Program-made: the position numbers and the translations under genes | Source of the DNA: Aquatica leii | Lineage: Eukaryota > Arthropoda > Insecta > Coleoptera > Lampyridae | Assembly: GCA_035610365.1 (NCBI GenBank) | Contig: CM069436.1 | Coordinates: 64,061,505 to 64,125,504 of the forward strand | Reading direction: 5' to 3' | Length of the DNA stretch: 64,000 nt | Part shown: piece by piece, positions 33,700 through 47,030 of the stretch | Numbering within the stretch: the first letter of the stretch is position 1 | Layout: the number at the start of each line of letters is the position of its first letter | Notes under the pieces: model-generated | Seen by the model: the letters and a program-made list of their open reading frames with translations, nothing else | Told to the model about the DNA's origin: nothing | Database searches by the model: none

Positions 33700-36600
33700 A
33701 GTTTGTTAGATAGATTCCGGCCGTGGAAGCCTTCGATATTATATTAAAAATCTACAGTTTTTAATGGAAGATTTTTCAATGCTTAACATACAAATATGCA
33801 GGACTTTCTTTTCCCATTCTTTTGCCGATTGCGTAGAATTGATTTAATTTTTTTCTACGTAGAAGAACATCGCTCACTTTTCACGGTACGGTCACAGAGA
33901 AAGTCAATCTGTTATTTTATTTAATATATGTATATATTTTTACCAACATTTTCATTGTAGTGTTTAATTGACTTTGAACAACCGCTGTCCAATTGTAGTT
34001 GTAAGCGAATATTAACGCTACTAAGAATATTCATACAACTTTTTATATGATTCGGCGATAACGAGTGGTTTTTCACTTTTTCTTTTAAATGCTATAAATC
34101 GGTAACATTGTGTTTAGACCATAATAAATTATGTGAAAACAGTAAAATCTATTATTTGCTTCAAATTCACAAAACCAATCTGACGAATCATACATAGATT
34201 CTTTAAAATTACTATAGACTTTTTTATTTTTATGTTTACTGGTCTTAGGAATTTAAAGAAAAGGCTGAGGACGAGCATTAAATTTAAATTCTAAACATCT
34301 AAACTAATATTAAAAATTACAAATTAATTTTATAGATCAACTAAGGAAACCGACTGTAAAGGTTGTCATATGTGATAAGAAATGTGCTTTCTAGCATCTA
34401 TGTTTTATACACAAATGCTGCGAAGATAATGATAAATGACGTAAGTCACGTAAGCATTGCTCTGCCACTGAGTAGGCGGAATGACTTTCGGGCTTAAGAT
34501 CGCAAGCAAGCATTTAAGCGTCTACTTATCTTCTTTTCTAACTCGCATAAAATTGTATTATGTGTGTCTCACTATTGACTACAATAACTATATCATTTAC
34601 GATTCGGTTTCAATATTATGCACGCGGGCACATGTAAATGTGAGCCTCCGGTAGATTCGCAAGTTTTCGTATCTCAATTAAAACGCATAAAATTCAAACT
34701 GTTGATAATATGATTTAAACGCAAATTTTCTGTAATTTTAAAGTAAATAAAATACCTTCGTTATTCATTTTTCCAAGAGTCATTGACCAATAGACCTAAT
34801 TGAGAAGCCGCCACTGCAAAATTGGCAAAGTTGTGGTGTCAAGTATAAAACTGGTAATAAAAACGAAAACAAACTGAATTAAAAGCACAGCTTTTAAATA
34901 ACATTACAAAACATATTTAGAAAAAAATGAAGTGACCGCAGCTGCTAATACATTTCAAATATTTGACTAGTGGATCAAGCGTAAATTTCGCTTTTAATTT
35001 AAATCGGTCAATTGTGTAATTTCTATAAGTTTTTGTGGGAAGTGGTTTAGCTTTATTTGTTGGTCATTTCAACTATAGTGTAGTTTGTGCGTTTATAACC
35101 TTTTTTTATATACGACTGTAGAGGTCTGTAATAATTATATATTTTAAAACCAAAATCAATTTTAACTTTAACAATTAGAAAATTATTAATAACATTGTTT
35201 AATGTATATCATACATCTATTAAAAATAATTATGCAAACAAAAATTAATCATTATTTAATTCAAAAATAGATGCGAGAGTTAGACTAAATAACATTATTT
35301 ATTTTGCGTTTGTGTATTTAAAATTTAAAATAACAGTTAGAACTATTATTCATATACATTAAACTAAACTTATTTTTTACGTAAACGACTAACAATAAAT
35401 CAGACACTAATTACAACTACTTTCGTCAAGCGGAAATGCAAATCATTCAGTGTTTAAATCTACATCAAAATTCATATTTGCTAAAAACTGTTTTCAACGC
35501 TTTTTGTCTACGAAGATTGGCTGAACAATTTCCGGCTTAGAAAATAAATCAACAAAATGCTGAGTAGTTTCCTCTTATCTTAATACGTTTATTTCAGAAA
35601 CATTTTAAAGCTTTTTGTGCTATTCTTATTTGTCTCACGTGTTCAAAGCAAGCTTTAGCGAATGCGATTGTTGAAAAATCTAATTTATGGTTTTTACTGA
35701 CCTAAAGTCAAATTTAAAAACATCCAAAATTGGATTATAGTAACATAAAATTTAAGTAGTGTACATGGAACTTTTAATTTAAATTCATTTTAAACAAAGA
35801 GTTTAGTAGTAATGAGAAAATTAACAAATTGTTACTTTATCAATAAAGTAAAGTAACAAAATTGTAAAAATTACATTTGCAGTTACGTTTATTTTTTGTC
35901 TTTCGTTTTTTTTTGTAAATTATATTACGAATAAATGCTGTGCATAAGCGGTAGGTACTAAATTGTTTAGAAAATTGCATAAAGAAATAGCTTTATTTTT
36001 CCAATTACATTGAAAATTTATTGGCTATTAAAAAAATTGCCAAACAAAAGTAAATCAATTAACATATCAGTACATAGAGATGTTATTAATTAGATTTTTG
36101 TTAATACTTAACATGTAAGTAAAATTAACAATAATTCGTTTCTTTTAATTCAGTGTCATTCATAAAATTTAATGTATAAACTTATCATTTAATAAGAGTG
36201 ATTTATATGTGCAAATAAGCTTAATTTTCTGCAAACAATTAATAAATGAAAAACAGTCGTATTTGAGTTGCAAAACCAATTAGAAAAATTTAAATCCCCT
36301 GTTTGTCCCAAAATTAAGCTCTAAATTATATAATAAATGGCCATGGTACAAGTACGCAGTCCCATGAAACCGCACGTTCAACATTTTCGTCTTGACTATT
36401 AATTATTTCTCATTAAGAACTTAGCCTGGAAATTTATAATGAAGTACTTAATCATGACGTAAAACTCTTTAGAGTTGTAATCAAAACGTATAGCAACGCC
36501 AAGTTCCTAACAACCTTTAATATGTATTATTATACACTTTTTCACAAAATATTTGAGAACCACTTACACGATACTCTGAGTAAACATGTTTTAGAAATTG

Positions 36601-39600
36601 TTAAATCAACATTCTTATTTAAACAAACATATAACTGAAAAAATATTTTTTTATTAAATCAATAGATTAGACAAGATACGAGAAGCAAAAGCACATATGA
36701 ACGTTACAATATTTATATTGACTAAGATATGATAACGCAGTGGTTTGTATTATAAAGAGAACTTTTTGTTAGGTTGATTTATTCTAGAAAAATTTCCGAA
36801 ATAAATTTAAATAGAACGGAAGAACACAGTTGTTCGTACTTCAAATTCATTTCTTTAAAAGAAAAGTTCGCATTTCTGCAAAAAATTGAAAGACTCTCTA
36901 CTTAAATATTTATGAACAAATAAAAGAATTCTGTACAAAACGCATTTTAAACTATTTACGTGTGTTGCTTGAAAATATGTTTTACAATTGTCTTCAACTA
37001 TTTATATCAGTTAAATTGATAATATAAAACCCGTCAATCAACTCATGTTTGCGTTTCAATTTTTGTTTGGTAGTTTTCTATTTATAAGTTAATACAAACA
37101 AATAAAACCATATTTTAAATTTCTTGACATAGGAAAAGTTGTTTTTCTTTTATTTATTTTTTTTGTATTTGGATAGATACTTTCAGAATAATTGAAGGTT
37201 CTCGTCACATCTAAGACAGATATACAAAAAAGAAAAACTGCTTAAGGGAAATTGAGTCGTGACGTTCTGTATCAAAAGTTTAACTTTATTGTTATCCGTT
37301 GCCTTTCTAAAAAAATTTAAAGTACACGTCGTTTAAATTGCATATGTCAAAATATGGTACATATTTGCTAAACATATAAACTTACAGTGACATTTTACTT
37401 TTACGCTAAATTATAGCAAACAATGATTAAATAATATCTTAAACTTAAATGATATATGTTTACGTTAATCATTGTAACAACAAATAGAAGTGATCATTAA
37501 ACCATGTACAATATTGTTATTAATAAACTATAAAATATTTTTTATTTTAAAATACAATCAACAGATTAACTACGACAACGCAAATTATAATAAATACACA
37601 AATGTAAATAAACTAACGGCACGCAATCAGAAAATTTAATCTAAATATAAATGAAATTTTATTGAAATTATCAAATATAAAAATATATTTAAAAAAACAT
37701 TAAAATCTGTTTATGCTTTTTATAAAATTTTTTTATTAAAAAAATGTTTTATTTGTTGATGTATAACGTATGTATACAGAATTTTCTTAAACGTATTGAC
37801 ATTTTTATTATAAACTTCAAATTTAAATACTAAATTTTGTTTACATTTTAACACAAATACAAAAAAAAACAAATTTATATGTTTAATTTACAAAAATAAA
37901 TCACGTATATGAAAAGTGTGAGAAAAATTAATTTACTAAAAACAAGATTGTTTTGCAAAATTCATATTATCCATATTATATATATATATATTTCCAATTT
38001 ATTATATAATTAAAAAGTATCAAAAAAGAGAGTAATAAACAATTGTGTATTTTGTATTCTTAAATAGAATAATTATGCTTTATTAGTAGTATATTAAAAT
38101 ATGTGGAATTACGTGAATAATTGTAAGTTTTAGCAGGCACGTAGCATTTTCATGTAGGTTTTCTATATAATGTAGTTGCAAATTTATTTCTCTTACAAAG
38201 ATTTAACTTTGCTACATCTTATTTAAATTGATTTTAATTTAAAAAAATATTTGTATAACCTAAGCGTATTTTGTTACTTTTGTTTAACTGCTTTAAACGG
38301 TTTTTTTCGTTGATTTATTAAGTTTCTCTAAATTTAAATGTTAAAATAATATATGTTTATTACTATGAATACAATACAAAATTTTTAATATAATAAAACA
38401 GTCCAGCAAATTGTTGTCTAGTACTAGAATTTATTAAACCTAATCTCAATAACGCTCAATATGGATCTATTCTACGCTATAAAACATTATTAAAAAAACA
38501 TGTATTAGTGTATTAAATATTAAGAACAGCAAGGGAAAACAATGTTTTGTTTGAGACCGGTAAGCCTCTTAATGTCTTGATGTTTATGCTATTTTTGCAC
38601 GACAAAAACATTTTTTCTTAAACTTATTACATTCTCTGAATAAACGTCAGAATAACATTTTTATTTAACTTTGCAGTTTTTTAATTTTATGTTTAAAATA
38701 GTTGGCTTTCTAAGGGTTTTCACGATACTTGTCATGTTCTTACCGTACTAGAACGGTAAATAAATCACTTACCGACGAGCTACGCCTAACAACTAGTTAA
38801 TCAAACATACCATCATTGAACAAGCGTAGTAATTACAAGATAATGATTTACTAGTGCAAAAACTATATTAAATAATAATTTAGATTGTAAACTGTAGAAA
38901 ATAATTTGTATGTTTTGTTTTCTGATTTGCATTACCTGTTTGTGCAACTAATGCTGTTTTTGTTCTACTTTTTTTGTGAATTATGTTATCGTGTTAATAA
39001 TATTAAAGAACAACTAACAAGTATTAAAAGATACAGTATTAATAACGTTTCATCGTCTTTGTCGAATCTTGTCCCAACATAGTCACATTTTAAGGTTTCA
39101 CACGTCGAGTAAACATTTATATTGACTATTTTCATCAATTTTGTGCTTTTATTGTTTTTGTTAAACTAAGTTACTAATCAACCAGCTAAGAAGCATATTT
39201 ATTTCCAAAAAACTGTAATAGATAACAGGAATACTCTTTGGGCAAGCTTATGTAGTGCCTACGTGCTGTCTAACTAACTACGTGTAACAAGCTAGGTAAT
39301 CTAGAAACGTGACAGTTTTAGACCTGGTTACATAAAGCATAGTTAACTTTAAAGATGTGGTAAGTTATTGGTAGTCAAATAAAAAATCAATTGTTTTGCT
39401 GACAACATTGTCAAATCAATAGCTACAATTTAGTAAAGAACTGTGTCAGTTAACAACATAATTGAATCTGCTTTATGCAACCCGGTATTAGAATAATCTG
39501 TAAGTAATGTGTTTGTGTTGTTTACGGTTTGTTGGAGATGTCTTGTACTACTAGAAGTGAAACTTTTGGCGTTGTATTCAAAAATCCAAAAGAACTGATT

Positions 39601-39959
39601 TTGCTAAAAACATCAATAAAGCTGTTTGTTGTGACGTCACAACAATCTGGAAAAAAACGCTTATACCGGTGGTAAGAGCCAAAAAATTATTCGTTTTAAT
39701 ACAAAATACAAAAAAAGATACAAGAATATAATACTATATAAAACAAATAATGATATTTTAGCATGTGTTTGAATTAAGAACAGTGGTAACATTCAGTTAA
39801 AATTCCAAACATTGAAAGAAACTTCTTAGAAGACAAAACGCATGGTCATATCATTCGATATCATTTAAGATCATTCAAAACAGATAAAGTGAAACAAAAA
39901 AGGTGTTCGAATCCATTCAAAAGTTTTCAAATCGAGTCAAGTCAGAAGAACAATACGGT
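33700..39959. other. Long AT-rich stretch, no recognised gene
   Basis: No protein similarity was found on either strand. A GC-richer patch at 34440-34680 has no recognisable motif. The last few hundred bases may belong to the leader of the Gypsy fossil that follows. Confidence 0.45.
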
Positions 39960-41910
39960 GTCAGTCTAAATGAATAAAGTGTCTAACGCGTGTGCTAGAG
40001 AAAAATAAACACGTCGTAAAAGAAAACGTATTGAAAAAATAAACCAAAGATAAATTCATGTTAGTCATGCAACGAAAACTACCATTTAAGGAGCATCGTC
40101 TATGGACCAATTGCAAAGCATTTATCTCTATGGCAAAATCAATGGAAGAAATGTCAGTTACTGGTTGACACTAGAGCGACAAAAACCATAATTCGTCTTG
40201 ACATATTACTAGAAATGGGAATACATCACGAGTTACTATACGACTTCAAACAGCGACAAGCAAAGAAATACGTACTCACGGAGAAGTAAATGTAACCATT
40301 GGTATGCAAAATTGAGATAAAGTATTGGTAGTCGATATCACAAAAGAGGGTATCCCAAAAATGAGCGTTATAAAGAAGTATGGGTTCCATTTAGATATGA
40401 ACAACGATGTCCGTAGGACTAACGGTGAATAAACTCCTTTTAATTCGTCAGAGAAAGTAGTCGTGCAAGTGTTATTAAGTAAAGACGCGACTTTATCTGG
40501 AAGTAATGCAAATGTGTTGATGGTACGCGTGGATAGAAATCACCAGGATGGCTACATTGGCGTTATTGAACCAATAAAAGACGATGTTGTTGCAAAGAAT
40601 CTCCTAGTTGGCAAAACGTAAGTACGAGTAAAAGATTACGATGCTAGTAACGATCATGAACGTCAACTCAGATCCAGTAACGTTGAAAAAGAAGACCGTG
40701 GTACGCCAATACACGCTGTATCTCAAATTGGAAATCTATTGAAAATTTTTACGTCCAAATGCAAAAACATCAACCAAGATCAGCTAAAAATAAACTGTTG
40801 ATTTAACAGTATCAAAATGTGTTTGCGCTGGAGCATGGTTCCAAAAGAAAAACTGACGTAGAGTAAATGTAAAACAAAAAGGTGCCATACTTTGATAACG
40901 TTGTATATAAGGATGCACTCAAGACCCAGACAAAGTCCCAGCAGTGCAAGCATGGCCAAAACCAACCTACTATAGACGATTTGAATTTAGAGTTACCGAG
41001 TAGCAGAATATCAGAGGTGTTGCAGCATCTGCACGATAGTACATCAGGTGTAAAAATTAGTAAAAGTTCTACTAAGTGAACTGCAAAGAGGACGTCATGG
41101 AATGGTGCCGTAAATTCATGGTGTACGCATTAGAAAATAATTCAAAAAAAAATCGCAAAGCCCAAAGAAACAGTATAACGTGGAAAACCAAAGAGAAAGT
41201 AACAATTGATAGTACAAAGCCATTTCCAGAATCTGATTCAGAAAACAAATACATCCTAATAGCAATAGATTATTTTACAAAATAGACGGAGGCTTACGCT
41301 GTACTTAATCAAACAGCAGTAACAGTCGCAGACGTTTCAGTGAAAGAGTTTCTTTTTGCCGGTTTGAAGTTTCATTAATATCACATTCTGACCAAATCGT
41401 TACGTTGAGTCTCCGCTGTTTTAAAAAGCCTCTCAACTGTTGAAAATTAAGACAATTAAGACAACCCATCTTCATTCTCAATGTGATGGCATGGTTGAAC
41501 GAATGAATCGAACAATGAGAAAGTACTTAGCCGAAGTATTGTCCAAAAACTAAAGGAATTAGAATCAGTACTTACACCTTTTTCTAATGGCATATCGATT
41601 ATCTGTTTACAAAAACACAGGTCAAAACACCATTCTGTGACATGCTCGGTTGCAAAATTAGATTGCCATGCGACATCCAATTTGAACAAAAACTGAAAAA
41701 AATTGTTGAAGAAAACGTCAGCAAGTTGATGAAGAAGCTAAACAAAGTACATGAGGCGGTCCGTAAAATTTCCAGCGACAGAATAAAGACCAAATATGAC
41801 GTCAAAGATGTGTTCTCACCTGCAAAGGCGTTGTAGAAAAATTTGTAGCAAGCATTATGGAATCTCAACAGAGAAATAGAGTTCCACAACATTAAGAAAT
41901 TAGGAGCACT
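39960..41910 (+). mobile_element. Ty3/gypsy LTR retrotransposon fossil, broken
   Basis: The protease part lies at about 40150-40420 (CQLLVDTRATKTIIRLDIL, then a THGEVNVTIG-like stretch). It is followed by the inter-domain region before reverse transcriptase, then the end of the RNase H/linker and a well-marked integrase (about 40980-41880). Reverse transcriptase itself is not recognisable, so the element is incomplete. LTRs were not identified. The frame is interrupted many times (ten or more), suggesting considerable age. Confidence 0.8.
40970..41880 (+). pseudogene. Gypsy integrase part (fossil)
   Basis: Pieces include SSRISEVLQHLHDSTSG (the linker before the integrase zinc finger), EDVMEWCRKFMVYA, KPFPESDSENKYILIAIDYF with the first catalytic region of the integrase core, THLHSQCDGMVERMNRTMRK with the last catalytic region, and LFLMAYRLSVYKNTGQN. 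The order and wording match insect Gypsy integrases. Broken remnant. Confidence 0.8.
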
Positions 41911-42644
41911 CAAGCTTGGTTGCAGCTTCTATTATAGTTTTCAGTACATATCAAAAATACTTATACGATTTGAGCAGTATCCTCAGAATTGCATCATTTT
42001 ATTTTGTATAATAGGATACTTAAGAAGATGACATTACAGATGCCTTACTATCTTACCGATCTAGAAAAGAACTTGGCACTTTTCGCAAAACATGTTATAA
42101 AAATTTATGCACTTTGCTGATTTAAAATTTAAAAAAAAATTAAAAACACCGTGCACACCACCTTCCAGAATTATTATGTAAAGTTTATTTTTAAACATAA
42201 AACGAATGTTCACCAAGTTACTACCTACATAGTAACTGTTATTTTGCTTACTCTAAAAACGTTCTCTTAACAATGAGCGTGCGCATATTTACAGAATAGG
42301 CTTACAGAGAATTTTTAGTGCATGAAAATTTGTACGGAAAGAAGGAATAAGCAAATTTGGGTTTTTGAGTTTTAATTTAAAAACAAAGAAATGTTTGAGT
42401 TAATTTGCGAGGAGAATCCGTTTCAACAACTTGCTACTTAGTTGGTGGCCTGTGGTGCAAAAGATAATCCAAGTGAAAATTATGAGTGAATTGATTAGAA
42501 TTTTTTTGTTGCACTTTGTAACTTAATAGTACTATTAATTTTGCAGGCAATCCAAAATGCAATTTATATAAGTAAACAAATAATGACATAATGAATTAGA
42601 AACAGAAAACATATAATTATTAATTTTGTGACTGGTTCATCGGA
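41911..42644. other. AT-rich stretch, no gene seen
   Basis: It could include the Gypsy 3' end, but no LTR pair was found. Confidence 0.4.
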
Positions 42645-42679
42645 CGGGCCCAAGATGAGCTCTCTTGGGCTCGTTTTTT
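42645..42679 (+). terminator. Terminator-like GC hairpin followed by a T run
   Basis: An 11-bp stem (42645-42655 with 42663-42673, one G-U pair) encloses the 7-nt loop TGAGCTC and is followed directly by six T residues. In bacteria this would be read as an intrinsic terminator. In an animal genome the T run could end an RNA polymerase III transcript. There is no neighbouring gene to assign it to. Confidence 0.45.
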
Positions 42680-43542
42680 ATTGGCCATAAAGAAGTGTGC
42701 ACAATAGCGCCACTAAACGTCTCCTATATAAAAATTTACCAAGTGTGCGCTTTTTGCTTTTCCTATCTGTATAATACAACTACTTAATAACTATTACTAA
42801 AAGAAAAAAGTTACCAATAATAGTATTAAACTAACTTAAAATTAATAATAGACATAAAAAAGGTTATTAAGAAATTCAAAGACTGACGGAACACGAGTAG
42901 TTCAAAACTTGCAAATTTAACTTAATGCTACAAGATCAACTTACGATAAACAACAAAATAATCTAAAAACAAAAAAATTGCAAAACCTGATTGTATATAT
43001 TCACAATAATATGTTAATTTTGACAGTTTTGTGGCAAAAAAAAAAACGGAAACGCTGTACTTATAGCATCTAACAAAGCCATTAACTATATGCCTCATCA
43101 TATCTACTACCATTAACTAACATACGTAATTCAATGCAAAATAATATTTTGTATTTAAAAAATCTACAATTCTATGAAAAATTAATCTGCTAAAAACTAA
43201 CGCACTACATCAATCAATTAAATTTTTTTAATTCTTAACTTTTTATAGATGTATAGACATCTAAAAATCTAAAACAGAGATTCAAAAATTGTGTTATGTT
43301 ACAAGTGTTTCGTCATAGAACATTCAGAGTGTTGGCTGTCAGTTTGTTGTTTTTCTTGACGGATAGAATTATTAAAAAAAAAACTTTGGTGACTTTTAAA
43401 CGGATTAGATTCATTAGTTTTGCACTTAATCAAAGTTTAACTCTTTGATTACAAATTAACTTGTATTGTCGTACTGTACTATGTACTATCTACATAGTAC
43501 ATATGTACTATGTACTCTACTATGATAACGTTATGTATGGAG
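42680..43542. other. AT-rich stretch, no gene seen
   Basis: A TATATAAAA box lies near 42724, shortly after the hairpin. A cluster of nested TACTATGTAC palindromes lies near 43470-43520. No coding sequence. Confidence 0.4.
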
Positions 43543-44275
43543 TGTTGCTGACCTTCCAGAACTTGTATCAACCTTATTAATTATGATATTATATGATATG
43601 ATATTATATAATTATGAATTTTATTATGAAAACTAATTTATTTATTTATACTACAAATATATACACGTTTCGAATCAATTAATTTAAGGATATTTAATAA
43701 AAACACTTAGACTAATTTATATCACTTACACGAACATAAGATAAAGTCCGCGGATAACTTCACACACTTGCTTAACTCTTATTGTTTACGTTAAAGTCAC
43801 GTACTTCGTAGATTTATTTATAACACGCGTTAATCACTTATTTATTTCAACTTGAATAATCGTTTTAACACTGCCGTCATCGCATTACGGAAATAACTGA
43901 CCTACGACTTGTTTGTTCCGTATTTATACACGTTTTGTAAATCCTTTTAGAATGTTCCATATCTTTTGGTATACTTTCTAGAAGATGGATAACAACTTCG
44001 AGAAGGCTCTTGAATTTAAGAACGTTTCACTATATATAATTTTGTCTTGCTTGTTTTCTTAACCTCTTTTTCTTTTGTTGTTAAACCTGGATTTTGTCAT
44101 TTAGATTTCTTTCTGTGTTTAGATTTAAACGATGTCTTCCATTACTAATCTTTAACCGTTTCGGCGCTTTTTTAAATTATTGTAAGGTTAGCACAGCGAG
44201 ACTTGCAACCGTCTTGCCAATTCATATCGAGCTAGCCGTCAGCATTTAAGTTACAAGAAAATTCTCGTAACAAAT
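43543..44275. promoter_or_regulatory. GC-richer island, possible solo LTR with heat-shock-element-like motifs
   Basis: The block starts TGTTGCTGACC. It contains three GAAnnTTC or TTCnnGAA pairs (43950-43957, 43976-43983, 43997-44004) and ends near TCTCGTAACA. TG...CA edges suggest an LTR, but no duplicated flank or coding body was found. A partly similar block (TGTTGCTAACT...) begins at 31338. If it is an LTR it is an isolated fossil. Confidence 0.35.
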
Positions 44276-47030
44276 GTTTTAATTTGCTTGCGCGCGCGTG
44301 TTTAAAAAAATTTACAGTATTTAAAAATATTATGCATTGGCAAAGACACATTTTTTACTATTTTAAACAAAAGAAAAATATTTTAAAAAACTTTATATTG
44401 GTTACACAGCTTAAACTTAAAATTCAAAGCAATATAAAATAATAAAACATTTTTGTAGCTTATATTAGCAAAACACTCTTGAAAAATCGGTGCTTAGTAA
44501 GTGAAACTTACAACAAAATTTTATTTGTTGGAGTTGAGCTTGGTAAAAACAGGAAACGAGTTTATTTATTAAAAAAATATCTGATGACATTTTTTAAAAT
44601 AAAGTATTAACTATGAAACTCTTAAACAGCAATTTAATTTAAATATTTTTTATGTACCTTAATAAGCCTTTTATAACATAAAAAACAATGTACAAATGTA
44701 CATATTCATCAAAAGTGTTTATTTTTCTTAATAAAGTATATATGACACTTTCAAAATATTTTAGTTTTAGTATTTTCTAAAATTACAAAAATTAACATTT
44801 TAATTAGTTTTATCTTAATTAAAAATTTTGCGTTCAGAATAAACAATTGAAATTTTTAAATTTGAAATTAATTGTGGAAAATAACATATTCTATAATCCA
44901 TGTTGTTGTTTTACAATACTATACGCTTTTAAACTTCTCTTTGTTTGTAATAAAGCGACATCGATAGACTAATATCATAAATATTTATACAATTGATTTA
45001 TGAATTAACTTAAAACAAAGTACATTTGCATTTGAAAAACAGATAAATATATTTTATTTAAAAGCAAAAACAACATTAAAAATTCTTACAATTATAAATA
45101 AAACATTTTCAAACTTACCAAAATTTTAAGATGTAACTGAAAGTTTCTTAACAATCCCTAATTGTAACAAATCAAAGCAAGCTTAGGGTATTGACAAACG
45201 GTTCTAATTATGTAAATCCTACTTTATTGTTTGTGTTAGTGGTAGGATAACAATTGCTTTGGTAACGTGACTTAGAAAGGACTGAAAATATGAACTTCAA
45301 AGGAAACTTATTCATCATAACAATATATGCAATACTTTGAGAACTAGTTGCTAGTTTATATCAAAAGAATGTTATTTGCATGTTTGAATACTAATTTAAA
45401 TTAAAAAATTTCTCAATTACGACATTAAAATATTAATATTTTATCACATTTAAATTTATAATGTGGTAAATCGATTTTAAACGCAAACCAATCAAATAGA
45501 CACTTTCTAAAAGATTGGTGCATGTATGTAAATAAAACTCGTCCTTTTGTAGATTTAAAAAGCAATACATAAAGAGCATGCAACGATAATCAAAGACGTT
45601 ATTCATGTAATATGTAGATGCATTCAGGTAAACATATGCAAATCGTTACCTTTATTATTAAAAAACTGTCAATTTTCTAAATTTAGTATTTTTTTACTTT
45701 AATTTATTAAATTACAAACAGCAGGTTTTGTTCTAAAAATGTATATAAAGACGAAAAGAACAACAAATAAACCGACAAGAAATTTCAGATTTAATGGTTA
45801 TTTATGTTTTGAAAAATATATAACGGAGGCTTACTGACGTTTATTAGTACCTACCAGTATATTAAAAAGTTCTGATGCAAAACAAACGACCGTATTCAAA
45901 TTAGATAAAAATTATTTTTGGAACCGCTCCAAATTTCTATAATAATTATACGTCCTTGTTTGTAAATATTATTTGTTCATGTCTGTACTAGATTAGTGTT
46001 TATTATTAATTTTATTATTACAAATTTTTGTTTATGTATTACGTATAGTAAATTTAAAAAAAATAAATATCTAAAAGTATTAAAATATGGAACTAAAATT
46101 TAAAATAAAATTTTAGAAATAAAGGTTATTAATTTTATGCATAAATATGTAATAAGTTTATAAACGGTTCCAAAAATTCTTATAAAAATTATTTTTGTGT
46201 TTATGTGCTACAAAATCGTTTACTTACTCATAAAAAATATAATTTAAAAAAGTATACACAGTTCTAATTTAGACAGCATGGGGCTTAAAAAAATATAAAA
46301 AATATATAAAACATTATTTAGAAAAATAATAGAGTAAAAATAGATAAAGATTTAACGATGCGGTTTAGTCAGTCAACAGTTATGCGTATTTAGGTTTTTC
46401 ACAATACTATTAAACAGTAAGAATGTGCTTGAAAATGTGTTTTTTTATCGGACTCCCAGTATAGATTACAAGATGGAAATTCTGTAATTAGTGAGATATA
46501 GATATAATTAAATGAGAAAAAGTTGTGCAATTTCATGGCTATTTAACAATAATTTTTAAATTGTAGAAAAACATTTATTAAATTAATCATCCTCAAAAAC
46601 TAATATTTATTTAAATAAATTTTTTTGACAAATCACTTAGAAATTACAATTTTACATGAAAACAAATAATAACACAAAATAACATTTTTACAAATCCAAA
46701 CAATCAACAAAACGTAATATCGTCATTTGAAATAATAAAAAAATGCTTACCTTGCAACAAAAAACAAGATTTTGGATTTTAATAAATAATTTTTTTATAA
46801 CTCAACGAACAACTAAAACGTATAATAAAACAATGAACAAGTTTATAGAAATTGAAAATATAAATTGCTTTAATTTGTCATATAGTCTAAAGTTGTAATG
46901 TGTTCTGATATTTAAAGAAAATTTGTTATAGAAGTGTTAAGTAATTCTTCTGAATAAATGGAATCTTAACACAAATAAGAAATTGGAGCATGAAAACGTT
47001 ATTATACTATACATTATTGGTTTGTGTGTA
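44276..47030. other. Very AT-rich stretch, no gene seen
   Basis: Low-complexity DNA without recognisable coding or repeat structure. Confidence 0.55.

Noticed and set aside
39900-39925. GTTCGAATCC word resembling a tRNA T-loop
   Set aside because: The flanking bases do not form a T-stem and no tRNA body is present.
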